A DNA stretch of 64,000 nt, taken from contig JALMQS010000085.1 of the NCBI GenBank assembly GCA_024734495.1, forward strand, positions 12,562,048 through 12,626,047. Direction: 5' to 3'. The stretch is from Forficula auricularia. Taxonomy: Eukaryota; Arthropoda; Insecta; Dermaptera; Forficulidae. The notes under the pieces are model-generated. The model was not told the origin of the DNA. It did no database searches and saw only the letters and a program-made list of their open reading frames with translations. The translations under genes and the position numbers were made by a program. Shown here piece after piece: positions 46,712 to 57,719 of the stretch (its first letter is position 1; each line of letters begins with the position of its first letter).

Positions 46712-46835
46712 TTATAGTTTCGGATAGGCCTAAAAGGGCAGGTTTTTCATGTTCGAGATGTTGAAGTACGTCGTGTAAATTCGAATTGCGAGATAGACCG
46801 CGAATGTTGCAGAAATTGATTTTAATTGATGTCAT
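46689..46835 (-). pseudogene. LINE endonuclease N-terminus
   Basis: Starts at ATG 46835 with MTSIKINFCNIRGL, the usual opening of APE-type LINE endonucleases, and includes the catalytic Glu region LGLSETII. The frame is lost near 46700 by a short indel and resumes in the frame of 45566-46711. Confidence 0.8.
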
Positions 46836-47035
46836 TAGTAAGGAGAATTTGAGGTGGAAATGAAAAGGGTGACAAGAAAAGTAAAGATAAGAGAGCCGGA
46901 AAACCAATTAAAACTCCGAACTTGAATATATTCAATATCAGTGAGCTCTTAGAAATTGGACAGTGGTTTTCCACCGGATGATTTGAAAAGGTTTAAATCT
47001 ACCACTTGGATTTATTGTTAGTAGGGGGAAAATTA

Positions 47036-49309
47036 TGAGCTATTTGTATATTATAATCTCACAATTATTTTATATATACAGGGAAGCGCCTTCCATATGT
47101 GTGCCGACTGGCCATCAGAATTTAAAAAAGTACTATCTTACTCTAAGGTAAAGTACTTTAAAATATAATTTTACTAAAAACTTTATATAACACTTTTTGT
47201 GGTCCTCAAGGTACTTAATTTGAATATTAAATTTCATCAAAATTGGTTAAGTCATTTTAAAGATATTTAGAAGAAATTAAAAAAGAACTGGAATAAAGTA
47301 CTAGTGTTTGTGGACCCATGTGTACCAAAAACTAATCAGCGTTTGCTTCATTTTATTAAAGTAATGGTAAGTTATCAATTTCATTTCAATCGGTTGAACG
47401 GCGTGGAAAAAATCGTCGACGAAAAAAAAGGGTAACATCCATCCATCCATAAATTTGAACGCACTAAAAGAAAAAAATCGCACTTTTTGGCCTCTCGACG
47501 AGACCCCATGTAATTTTTGGCAAAACCGTCACGTGCTAAAATTCACCTAAATGAATACTACAATTTGTGATTTTGATTGAGACCATGGGTTTTGGACCCT
47601 TTGAAGTCGCGATATGCGTGAGACCGATCTAATGCCTTATCTGCATCGCATTAGATATAGTAAAATTGTGGAATGGTTTGCGCCTTTTTTTGGAGGGTAT
47701 TCATACCCTTAACTGATCTGCCAATGTAGTTGCCGATATAACAGGGGCTCCCATTGCTCGAGGCGTGGGTATTAAATGCCCCGACTGATGTTGCTACTGG
47801 CAAATAGCGTGCGTGCCACGATAATTGAGCATTAAAAAGGTTTTTATTCTTTATATTTTCGAAATTTCTCAAAAAGGGCTAAAACTATTTAATTCTTATT
47901 AGTTCCTATTAGTTCTTTTTGTAAAAAAAACCTTGAGACGTGAAGAAATGTTGTGGCTGCAATAATTATCAATATTTCACACGACGACGCAAGAGGGACT
48001 TGGCGCGTCCCCGTATTTATAGAGGCCCGGCCCAAGAGTTTTTGTACATTTCAAGCTTGGAGCCCCTTCACCAAATAAAAAAATAAATAAAATAGTAATG
48101 TTAAAAAAATTGTATTTCAAAATTCAATTACAATATTATACTCGGAGTGCACAATAAAGAAAATTAAACAATTTTTTTTAATTATATGTTTTCATTGTAA
48201 GCTTTTTTTAGGGTTCCGTTAGGGACCTTATAGGTTTGATCGCAATGTTTGTCTGTCAGATCATCGTAGCTCGTAAACTAGATAAAGTAAAACTTGTATC
48301 TTTGGCGCCCGGAGGCTCCGGATAGCAACTATTTGGTGAAATATAGTCTTTAAGCGATTAAATACTTCTATTCAATTTTAAAAAAGTGAAAGTCAAAATG
48401 ATTTTGTTTTTATATACGGCGAGTATTTAAACGCAATCTTAAAAAGTTTTGGTTGAAAATGATATCCTCATTTTATTAAGGAAAAGGCTTAAATTTCTTC
48501 TTTAGAAATGGAAGAATAGTTTAAATAAAAAAAGGCTATCTCAAGAGGATATCGGATATTATCTTTTTAAGGGGAACGCACCCTGCATATCCATTTAATT
48601 AATGGGCTGTTTATTTTATTTTTATTTCCGAAAGAAATATATATATAAAGCCGGAATGATCATTTTCTCATTAGCATAGTTGCGTCCTATCAATTTATTA
48701 GGACCAAAAAATGTTTAAATATTAAGTCTAGAAATGGAATATTGAAAATTAAATTAACTAAATATTTCAATTTAAAAAAAAGGAGAATATCAGGCTTTGT
48801 AAATATTTAAGATTATTAATAAAGTTTCAATTTAATTGAATTCTCTACTGTACGAAAATGAAACAAAAAACTTCATTTCTGGATATTACCAAGCATAGCA
48901 AAGCATCATCTGCAAAATTCTTTAATTAAATTATTTCATTTCCCGAATGGCTAAATATTAAAGAATTAATTTCTAGAGTGACGGAAAGATTATGACTTTT
49001 GTGAAGGGGCGGGGTCGGATGGCACTCGGGAAGTGAGATCAACTTATTTTCACTTCCTCTTAGTGATCTATACATTTTCAAACCAACTTGACATTGATTT
49101 GTAGTTAAAAGTTTCAACATGGAAGATTCATCCGATTAGCCCATAATCCACTACACATACTTCATATTCTTTTTGTAAAGCGTCTAACCAGGACCTGGAT
49201 TTTGCATTAACGTTTTATGTCTAGAGGGGATCTTAAAAATACTGTAAAATTATTGCTAGGATCAATAGTGTGCATTACACGACTTTCACTTACAACCTCA
49301 AATTCTTTG
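47036..49309. other. Noncoding DNA with dispersed repeat pieces
   Basis: At about 47315-47335 TGTACCAAAAACTAATCAGC resembles 32503-32525, and an (ATCC)n run follows near 47440. At about 48212 AGGGTTCCGTTAGGGACC resembles a widespread insect repeat. No gene is seen. Confidence 0.4.
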
Positions 49310-49423
49310 ACAACATTCTACTAATATTGTTAGAGTTCGTTGCTGTGATGTAGCTGTATTAGATGAAGAAGGAGGTATCAGCCAAAGATGGAATCACTGG
49401 GTTCAATAAAACACCTTTAATAA

Positions 49424-49464
49424 AATGTTTCGGCCTGAATTTATTTGGCCATCTTCAGTTAATT
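49424..49464 (-). ncRNA. Hammerhead-like motif, left arm
   Basis: On the minus strand: core CTGAAGA (49458-49452), stem II GGCC/GGCC with an 11-nt loop, GAAAC followed by ATT in place of GTT. The core is intact but the ACGT stem III palindrome has become ACAT. Confidence 0.55.
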
Positions 49465-49693
49465 AGGAGTTATACACAAAATGCGGTACACATATGTGAT
49501 CGAACCAAGCCTTGTCAAAAATAAAAAAAATTAATTTCATGTAAATTTATAACGTTCCTGGACCCAAAAGTTACTTTCATTCTGAAACTTTTGGGTCCAG
49601 GCACGTTATAAATTTACATGAAGCTTAAAATTTTTATTTTTGACAAGGCTTGGTTCGATCACATACGTGTACCGCATTTTGTGTATAACTCCT

Positions 49694-49742
49694 AATTAAG
49701 TGAAGATGGCCAAATAAATTCAGGCCGAAACGTTTTATTAAA
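49694..49742 (+). ncRNA. Hammerhead-like motif, right arm
   Basis: Stem II GGCC/GGCC and GAAACGTT (49727-49734) are intact, but the core reads GTGAAGA (49700-49706): the first core C has become G, which should abolish cleavage. Confidence 0.5.
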
Positions 49743-49816
49743 GGTGTTTTATTGAACGCAGTGATTCCATCTTTGGCTGGTACCTCCTCCTTCATCTAAT
49801 ACAACATTCTACTAAT

Positions 49817-50339
49817 TTTTCTCATTGAAATTAATCCCTTCACAATCGATATAGAAAATATACAAAATAGACCTTGGGATAATTTTTAAATACAGCGATT
49901 TTTAAAAAAATTTATAAGTATTGTTTTTGATAAAAAAACAAAGCAATAAAAAACACCCAGTCGTCAAATTTCGTTGGTCCCTGATTTACTAATGTTGACC
50001 TATAGCAGTGCATATACACATACACAGAAAATTGAATTTCCTGGTGAGTTTTGGTTCTGGATTTGAAGCCTATGAAACCCATTTTATTTTTGTAAACTAA
50101 ATTTCCATATCGTAAGGACGTGAAATATTATTACCTGGAGTAGTTCAAGTGAAATAAATTTTATGTGCTAGTTTTGGACATAAAAAAATTCGAAAATTGA
50201 CCTTCACGAAACTGAGTACTTGTAAAGTGTAAATAAAAAAAGATAGTTAAATACACCTCTGGCTGGATCTTGTAATAACTATCTATGAAGGTACGAAAGA
50301 AATATTGGTTACTTTTCTATGTAAATCGTGAACTCAATT
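49817..50339. other. AT-rich noncoding DNA
   Basis: Nothing recognised. Confidence 0.4.
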
Positions 50340-50352
50340 TCTTCTCCATATA

Positions 50353-50383
<31 letters not shown>

Positions 50384-50505
50384 ATCAGCCCTTTTTCTTG
50401 TCCACTGCTGAACATAGGCCTCCTCCAAATGTCTCCAGTTTTCTCGATCTTTTGCAGTTTGTCGATTTTCTTCTTATATCGTCTGTCCATCGTCCATATA
50501 TTATA
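50353..50505 (-). mobile_element. RTE-type LINE 3' end with (GAT)n tail
   Basis: The minus strand encodes WRHLEEAYVQQWTRKRAD followed by a stop (about 50450-50390) and then (GAT)n, ending near 50353. This C-terminal signature, with the trinucleotide tail, is very common at the 3' ends of insect RTE-like LINEs. Only this last part is present. Open frames on either strand through the ATC repeat are artefacts. Confidence 0.75.
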
Positions 50506-52860
50506 CATACCTATATAATATAAATATGAAGAATAGACACAATACTGATAATGGAGAGATATGAGATCGAGGAGATTCCTAATGGTCTACTTAATAATTT
50601 GATTGTGCACAAGTAAATAAAAATTGTCCGTTTTATGGTAATGGCTCTGAATCACACAAGCAAGAATAGGAATTCGAAAAATGACCAGAAGGTTATCAGA
50701 TAGATTTATTCAATAAAGAAACGAATTCTAACGAAAAGTAATTCATTGTGATTAAGCCAGAGTATATAAATGTCCCTAACGAAACAGACGCAACCTAAGT
50801 ACCTACTGATTAAAACAAATATACCTTACAGATAGTATGAAGGAAAGCTATCTGGGGAATTTTTTCATATACCAATCTCATTTACAGATAGATCAAATCA
50901 CATTCTAATGGTGATCTAAAGTAAAACTGCCAACCCATAATGTAATTTCACTTTGAAATAAATTTTCTTCTCGTTACATACTCAATTCCGAGAGTTGGTG
51001 ATTATTATGGAGAGGATAGTAATTTTTCTAATGAAATTGTTATCAGGATTTTTTTCATTTTGAATTTAGTAAGATGAGTCGAATTTTTGACTGAGGTGAA
51101 AATTTCTCTGACTGAACAGGTTCGATCTCAGGTCAGCGCGGTTGCAAGCCAATCTTGGCGCTACGCTACTGTCGCCCCATTATATAATATATACCATATA
51201 TGTATATATGTATATATATATGTTTTGAGATTTCAGAAGATTGAGTTCTAAAAAATGATAAGAACTTTGGTTTAAGGTTCTTGAAGGGCAGGTTTGTCTA
51301 CCACCACGAAGAAATAGTCTTTGTAAACCGTCGGCGTCGGATGTATTCAATCACCAATGACAGTACAATCATAACTTTTTTGATTCAAAGGCTAAATTAA
51401 CCTTCGACTAATTTAAACTGGCAGTGGACAAGGCAAAAATTCAACCAGTTGCAGTTAATTGCTGGAAAAAAATAGCCAGGTCAATAAATGACTATTATCC
51501 TCAGCTTGAATAACAGCTTGAATTCAACTACATAGTTTACCTCGAGGGGTGAGCCGCGATTGGAATTAGGTGTATACTTTGGAATTATTTGGAATTACTT
51601 TGGAATTCATTAGATAATCTATTATCATCTATTGTCTTCTACTTGGAAATGAAAGTGGAAGTAGAAGTAGGTGTACAAGATTTTAGGTCGCGGTTTACCC
51701 CTCGGTTTACCTTATGTAATGTGATTTAAAGAAATATAAAACAAATTCGTACCTATTGTTTACACATTTGTGATTTGTATTGTAGTTTAACTAATTACAG
51801 TATAGATACTTAGTTTAAAATTGTTAAAATTAAATTAATAGATTTTTTTTCTGTTGGCCTTTGACTCAAGTTTTTATCGTGGTGTAAAATAGTATGTTTA
51901 AACTGTTTTAAAGAATCTAGGTTATTTTTTAACAAACCTAATTATATAGTATGTCAAATGAAGATTTATGTGTATATTTATCCAATCTCTTTCTCGATAT
52001 ATTGTATAAATAGAGGATTATTATGATTTATTGTCATAATTATCGGTTGGGCGGATCAAATGTAACTCTCACAAGTGAATTAATAAATATACCTAATATA
52101 TGTTTAAAAAATAAGCACCCTGTTCACTAAAAAAAACACGTTTTCGCAGATCAATATTTCTTGTTATCGCCCGCACCTTTCTCTTCTACGATGTCTACGT
52201 ATCTGTTTGACCCATTTGCTCATATCATATTGAATAAATTATCTATTTAATTAAACATTGCTTTGGAAATGAAATTTGAATTAAACCATTACTTATCTGA
52301 AAACTTCGAAACAAGAATATTGGTTAATTAAAAAAAAAAATCATTTTTTATACACGTGGTTTCTTGGGCTTGAGATTGATAGATAGATCAAAAGTTAATC
52401 AATAGTTATAAATGGGTTTAAAAATATGAAATGAAGTAAATTAACTTCTAGAGTATTTATTGAAGAATTTGTTGTTGAAAACATCCTTAGCACAAATTGA
52501 AAACGTATTGTATTGTATATTTTAAAGTAAATGTATACAATCCTTTGATGGTGAAACTAAAAATCATTAAAATAAATATTGACATTATCATTATGGATAA
52601 CATTGAAATAATATACAAATGATTGATGAGTCTTAGGAAGGAAAAAATCTGGCGAGACTTGAATAAATCATGGGACTTTACTACAGCAACTGTCTCTGAT
52701 TTTATTTAGATAATTTTGTTATACTATAACAATGAATAGATGTTTATAATCAAGCATAAATTATTTTCGAAATATTTAAAAAAAATGGATAAAATTAATA
52801 TGATATAAAAATCAAGCAAAGACGTTAAGAACTCAAAAATGACTTCCTTATTGGTATAAA
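50506..52860. other. AT-rich noncoding DNA
   Basis: A GC-rich piece at about 51117-51180 with GGTTCGATCTCAGG looks like a tRNA-derived scrap. A stretch near 52140-52240 could be conserved noncoding DNA. No gene is seen. Confidence 0.35.
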
Positions 52861-52869
52861 TTATAGTAA

Positions 52870-53195
52870 AAATTTTAAAGACAAAAAATTTTCTGAAAGT
52901 TTTAAAAAATCTTGTAAATTTGATTGTTTTAAGGCTCTTAGAGCATTATTTATGGAGATAGAGACATTTAAAGATTTTAAAGACAAATTTTTTTCAGAAA
53001 TTTAAAAAAAATCTTATAAAATTGATTGTTTTAAGGCTCTCAGACCATTATTTACGGAGATAGAGACGTTTCAAGATTTTAAAGACAAAAAATTTTCAGA
53101 AATTTTTAAAAAAATCTTATAAATTCTATTGTTTTAAGACTCTTAGACCATTATTTATGGAGCTAGAGACGTTTAAAGATTTTACTATTGGGATA
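52870..53195. repeat. Tandem repeat, 3 units of about 110 bp
   Basis: Each unit contains GATTTTAAAGACAAA, TTCAGAAATTT-like, ATTGTTTTAAGGCTCT-like and TTATTTATGGAGATAGAGAC-like segments. Units start near 52876, 52973 and 53078. There is no open frame. Confidence 0.8.
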
Positions 53196-55536
53196 TATAC
53201 TCCCATACAATTTTTTCAAAAAGTTTCAAAAATTAAATTTTTTAGAATATATATTTTGTTTTATTATATCTACTAGAGTACATTCACGTAATTTTCTTTT
53301 CTAAAATAAAATTTTTAAAAAATTAGGAGTGAAAGGGTTAATATTTATATAACAACTAATAATAAAAATGAATTTAAATATTTGTATTGCTTTTTGAGGT
53401 AAGGTCGGACATAATTTAACCACTAACAAACCCAGGGAAACAATTTCATTTTGAAAAAAATAATAAGTTGGAAGTATCCTTTAAAATATCATTTGTAGAA
53501 TTTTTTTGTAGTCGTTGTGATTTTTTTTTTATTAATATCTAATTACTCGTATAAAAGCAACAGCATTTAGGTTTTTCTAGAAAATTAAAAAAAATCATAA
53601 TTTTTTTTCTCCAAAATTACTATACTTACATTAAAATACTTCACAAATGCACATATAATATAGTATGTTAAAGTAAAAAATAAATAAGAATAAAATGGAC
53701 TACGAGAGAATTTAAGATCAAGTGTACGCATCGAAATTTTATTAAAGTCAATACTGCCGTAAGGAAAAGGAAATGATAAATTTGATGGAAATAGGATTTT
53801 AATGAATAATTTATTTATTTATTTTAAATTTACCTGATTTATATAATATATTGATTTTATATTAGCTTATCAACCTTATGTAATTTAATTAAATAAATTA
53901 TAATTAATTTATACTAATAACTCATGAGTTGGCGAGGGTATTTTTTCCTTAAAACAAAAGTAAAAAATAAAATAATTTGAAAATGCATTTTCTAATGATT
54001 TCTTTTACTTTTTTTTTAAGGAAAAAATACCTTCCTAGCATTATTACAATAGAAATTCGAATTTCTTAATCTAATCGCTTAATCTGCCTCATATAAATTT
54101 TCAAATTTAAATAGAAATGGAATCTTATCTGGCTGTATGTTTGCTCTTGATGGTTGCAAAGTAAAAGAAGGAAAACATTGATAAGGAACAAGTAGAGGCA
54201 AGCGAAACAAGTAAAGGTGGGTAGAATGTTGCAAGAGGAAATAAAAAAATAGCTTAACGACACCTAGAAATAAAATTACCTACATTTACATAATGAATTA
54301 CAAAAACTCGGTTAATTTTAGAATTAAACGAAATTTAAATAAAATATCATTTATTCATTTTTTTGTAAAATAGCTAAAGTTAATTCTCCACAATTATAAA
54401 AAAAAAAAATAATCTTAGATTGTAGATAATCATGCGATTTTTTTTAAAAATAATTTATCCGTAAATACCACATGGTTTTAATGTCGCTTATGTGAAAGGA
54501 AAAACATTCAAATAGGATTTTTTTTAATTCGAATCTATTCATTTTGCATTTAATAAAAACAAATGAAAATTAAGGGGAGAATAACTTTTTGAAGAGACAG
54601 AAATAGCGAGATTGTGAAGACATGTCTAAGCTTATACTTTCCCGCCCACATACGACCATGTATATTCTTTATCTCATTTTATTAGTCTATTATTTTTTCC
54701 TTATCTTCTAGCAATAATTGGCATACAGTTGATACAAATATTCTTGTTTGTGGGATCCAATTGGAGTTGAACATTGATGGAGGAAATACTAGCATCGCCC
54801 TAAGCCGAAAGTATTTTTATCACATGTTTTATATCACCAAAGCTACTGAAGTGAACAGACAGGCCTTTACCGTTGCCCTTTGGTCTAATACGGCTAAAGA
54901 TATATCACACTCTTTCTCAGGCGACCAAAAGCTCAATAGAGAATCATGAATTATCTATATATACAGGGTTTCCCAACCTTTTCCGTATTTGGCACCTATA
55001 AGGATTTGACATGTTTTATGGTAAAAATAGCTATTAGAGTTTTAAGACTAAAAATTAAAAAAATAAATAAAGATACAGCCCCAGTTGGGAACCCCTGTAC
55101 TAGAGAAAAGACTCACACTCGGAATGGTCCATAATTTACGTCACACAGTAAGGGGGGGGGGGGGCATCTAAGATTTGTGACCATATGTGATAGGGAGATC
55201 TTAAAAATTGTGATGTCACAAAAGTCAAATTAAAAAATTTAAATGTGTTAAATGATATGAATAAAAATAAAGTTAAACTTAAAATATATGTATTAAATCA
55301 CTTTAGTAGAGTTTGAGTTTATTTAAAAAAAAATTCTACAATTATTAAATTATAGGGTATAAAAGTGATAGTGGGACGTCACAATACAGGAGGCTCAATG
55401 AAAATGTGACAGAATATGACACAGGGGGAGGTGGGGTCTAAAAATCTTGAAATTCGTGTGACGTAATTTATGAACGGCCCCTAATCTGAAAAAATCTTCC
55501 ATCATAAGTTTTGGAAGATTAAAAAATAAAACTAAT
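53196..55536. other. AT-rich noncoding DNA
   Basis: No gene or recognised repeat is seen. A G-run lies at about 55151-55164. Small open frames at 54761-55134 have no family features. Confidence 0.4.
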
Positions 55537-55733
55537 GAAGTCAGAACTTTTTTGTTAAGGGAGAATGGTGTAGGTTCTTGGTGTAACATATTTAATAAAG
55601 TAAAGAAAATTTTTTGATAAATGTTTTTTTTTGGAACTTTTTCAAAAAATTTTTTTTAAATATAAAATACTAGGTAGGTTTCAAGTAAATAAAAGATCAG
55701 ATGCTTGCTTAGCACGACTCAATATATATATAT

Positions 55734-56133
55734 NNNNNNNNNNNNNNNNNNNNNNNNNNNNNNNNNNNNNNNNNNNNNNNNNNNNNNNNNNNNNNNNNNN
55801 NNNNNNNNNNNNNNNNNNNNNNNNNNNNNNNNNNNNNNNNNNNNNNNNNNNNNNNNNNNNNNNNNNNNNNNNNNNNNNNNNNNNNNNNNNNNNNNNNNNN
55901 NNNNNNNNNNNNNNNNNNNNNNNNNNNNNNNNNNNNNNNNNNNNNNNNNNNNNNNNNNNNNNNNNNNNNNNNNNNNNNNNNNNNNNNNNNNNNNNNNNNN
56001 NNNNNNNNNNNNNNNNNNNNNNNNNNNNNNNNNNNNNNNNNNNNNNNNNNNNNNNNNNNNNNNNNNNNNNNNNNNNNNNNNNNNNNNNNNNNNNNNNNNN
56101 NNNNNNNNNNNNNNNNNNNNNNNNNNNNNNNNN
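55734..56133. other. Assembly gap (400 N)
   Basis: Exactly 400 N. The bases just before it (about 55688-55733) are repeated identically just after it (56134 on), so the gap may be an artefact of an overlap at a palindrome rather than missing sequence. Confidence 0.95.
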
Positions 56134-56222
56134 AAATAAAAGATCAGATGCTTGCTTAGCACGACTCAATATATATATATCGGAGTATAAGCCCATCTTC
56201 AGGAGTTCACAAAGGTGAACTT

Positions 56223-56272
56223 GTGAACTCCTGAAGATGGGCTTATACTCCGATATATATATATATTGAGTC
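56223..56272 (+). ncRNA. Decayed hammerhead motif (one of a divergent pair)
   Basis: Stem I ACTC/GAGT, core CTGAAGA and stem II GGG/TCC are present, but GATA stands where GAAA is required, and stem III is an expanded (AT)n tract. The left arm (about 56163-56210) has the same defects. Probably inactive. Confidence 0.4.
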
Positions 56273-56370
56273 GTGCTAAGCAAGCATCTGATCTTTTATT
56301 TACTTGAAACCTACCTAGTATTTTATATTTAAAAAAAAAATTTTGAAAAAGTTCCAAAAGAAGTCAGAAC

Positions 56371-57194
56371 CATGCATTCAATGTATTTGGAGTGTAAAAT
56401 TATAATTACTTAAAAATATCTTTATAAATAAATTAGTATACTTTTAAAATATGAAACATTACATACATAATTAATAATAATTATAACGAAATTGATAGAT
56501 GAATTTAATCCCTCAATTTTAATCTAATGTTAAATAATATCTGGTTATTGAAATTGAATAATATTAATGATAAATCGTTGAAAACGAGAGAGGAAATATC
56601 AAATATATAAATATTTAACCCTATAGTAGATTTCTATTCGAATTTTTATTTGAGTCAATACAAATAGGGAGAAAGAAAAAATGACAGTCGAATCGCCGAA
56701 TGACCAGCAGAGAGAGATAGAAAGAAAGTTTTTACAGGATTCCCATTTTATTCCAAATGTGTTTATGGAAATCTTATTTCCTTCGGGAAGGAGGGAGAAA
56801 AAAAAGAGATATATACCAAAAAATAATAAAAAAATAAGAAACCGTAAAAGGGTTTGGAAAAAAATAACACCTTGTGATTTAGAGTAAATAATATTTAAAA
56901 TGGAAGAAACAAAATAATCGATATGCTATTATCTAATTTTTTATATGGATTAGACAAGGACACATGATGATAGTATTTAATTATAGTGTTTTGGTTAAAC
57001 CACCCACTATATATGGTGTCTTACGTTAATCTTAACGCAAGATGGCAAATTTATAAAAAAAAAAACATTTGGTGTGGTCACCACAAAACTTTCACATTTT
57101 CATTTATTTGAAGTCATCGCGACACTACTAATTTACACTCCCTTCCTTTATTTCGTTTTTTTTTATTTTCTCAAAAACGGCTCCAGCGATTTTT
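56371..57194. other. AT-rich noncoding DNA
   Basis: No credible gene is seen; the 68-codon frame at 56681-56887 is Lys/Arg-rich and unrecognised. Confidence 0.4.
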
Positions 57195-57314
57195 AAAAAA
57201 ATTAGTATACGTAATTGAAAGTAATGGAAGGCAGCCCAGAGGTAGTGAGGAAAGAAAAAATTAACACATATAAAATAAGGTGTAATTTATTGGAATCCTT
57301 CCTCCTTTCCCTTC

Positions 57315-57357
57315 AAACCGACGTTTCGGAGGATTTTTCCCTCCTTCTTCAGGGTTT
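57315..57357 (-). ncRNA. Hammerhead ribozyme, left arm
   Basis: On the minus strand: stem I AAACC/GGTTT, core CTGAAGA (57352-57346), stem II GGAGG/CCTCC, GAAA, stem III ACGT, cleavage-site C at 57320. All conserved positions are met. Confidence 0.78.
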
Positions 57358-57514
57358 CAAAGGGTCAATGAATGAAACAAATAAAAAGTTTCCTTCTTCT
57401 CTCCACAGTAGTGTTCAAAAACTTTCTTCATTTTTAACAAAAGGCATATAAAGACAAAAAATTTTTTTTTCCTTCTTTTCTTAATTAACAACATTTTATT
57501 TGTTTCATTCATTG

Positions 57515-57557
57515 AAACCCTGAAGAAGGAGGGAAAATTCCTCCGAAACGTCGGTTT
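57515..57557 (+). ncRNA. Hammerhead ribozyme, right arm
   Basis: Stem I AAACC (57515-57519)/GGTTT (57553-57557), core CTGAAGA at 57520-57526, stem II GGAGG/CCTCC, GAAA at 57545-57548, stem III ACGT, cleavage after C57552. It is the mirror partner of 57315-57357. Confidence 0.8.
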
Positions 57558-57719
57558 GAAAGGAAAGGAGGAAGGATTCCAATAAATTACACCTTATTTT
57601 ATATGTGTTAATTTTTTCTTTCCTCACTACCTCTGGGCTGCCTTCCATTACTTTCAATTAAAATTTCTACCAGTCCGTCTCTCTCCAGAGAAAATTTCGT
57701 TGCAAAAAAATTAGTATAC

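Larger units (their letters stand above)
43865..47027 (-). mobile_element. Near full-length APE-type LINE, broken
   Basis: About 3.2 kb on the minus strand. A 5' leader of about 190 bp is followed by one endonuclease-RT reading frame (46835 to 43980), a short 3' UTR and a poly(A) tail (poly(T) at 43865-43884). GAAAATTA lies on both sides (43857-43864 and 47028-47035), a plausible target duplication. There is no gag-like ORF1. Domain content and C-terminus place it in the Jockey/CR1 group of LINEs; the exact clade is not determined. The frame has two frameshifts and one in-frame stop, so it is inactive. Confidence 0.85.
49326..49800. mobile_element. Palindromic hammerhead element with 16-bp target duplication
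   Basis: ACAACATTCTACTAAT flanks it exactly (49310-49325 and 49801-49816). The palindrome spans about 49355-49803, centred near 49578. Its outer ends are TGTATTAGATG and complement, and the inner hairpin carries TTTTGGGTCCAGG. A divergent hammerhead pair sits one per arm. There is no ORF. The left end has about 30 bp outside the palindrome. Confidence 0.88.
55548..56359. mobile_element. Palindromic PLE-type element with 11-bp target duplication
   Basis: GAAGTCAGAAC flanks it on both sides (55537-55547 and 56360-56370). The left end holds GGTGTAGGTTCTTGGTGTAAC, like the PLE terminal at 28720. A palindrome follows (GGAACTTTTTC at 55634, complement ending near 56355) with a centre near 56218. 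A divergent pair of hammerhead-like motifs sits at the centre (TCTTCAG at 56196-56202, CTGAAGA at 56231-56237). An N gap interrupts the left arm. There is no ORF. Confidence 0.82.
57211..57703. mobile_element. Palindromic hammerhead element with 16-bp target duplication
   Basis: AAAAAAATTAGTATAC is repeated exactly on both sides (57195-57210 and 57704-57719). The 493-bp insert is a palindrome at 57212-57660 (arms of about 170 bp, spacer of about 105 bp) plus a 43-bp right tail containing CCAGTCCGTCTCTCTCC. The arms begin ATTGAAAGTAATGGAAGGCA and each contains a complete hammerhead, pointing outward. The element has no coding sequence and ends without a poly(A) tail. The long exact duplication fits reverse-transcription-type insertion rather than cut-and-paste. 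Confidence 0.9.

Noticed and set aside
50285..50518. Open frames with Ser-rich or Asp-rich runs
   Set aside because: The runs come from the (ATC)n/(GAT)n tail of the RTE-like LINE 3' end.
55631..56283. Open frames of 144-200 codons across the 400-N gap
   Set aside because: Created by the gap; the flanking residues come from the palindrome.
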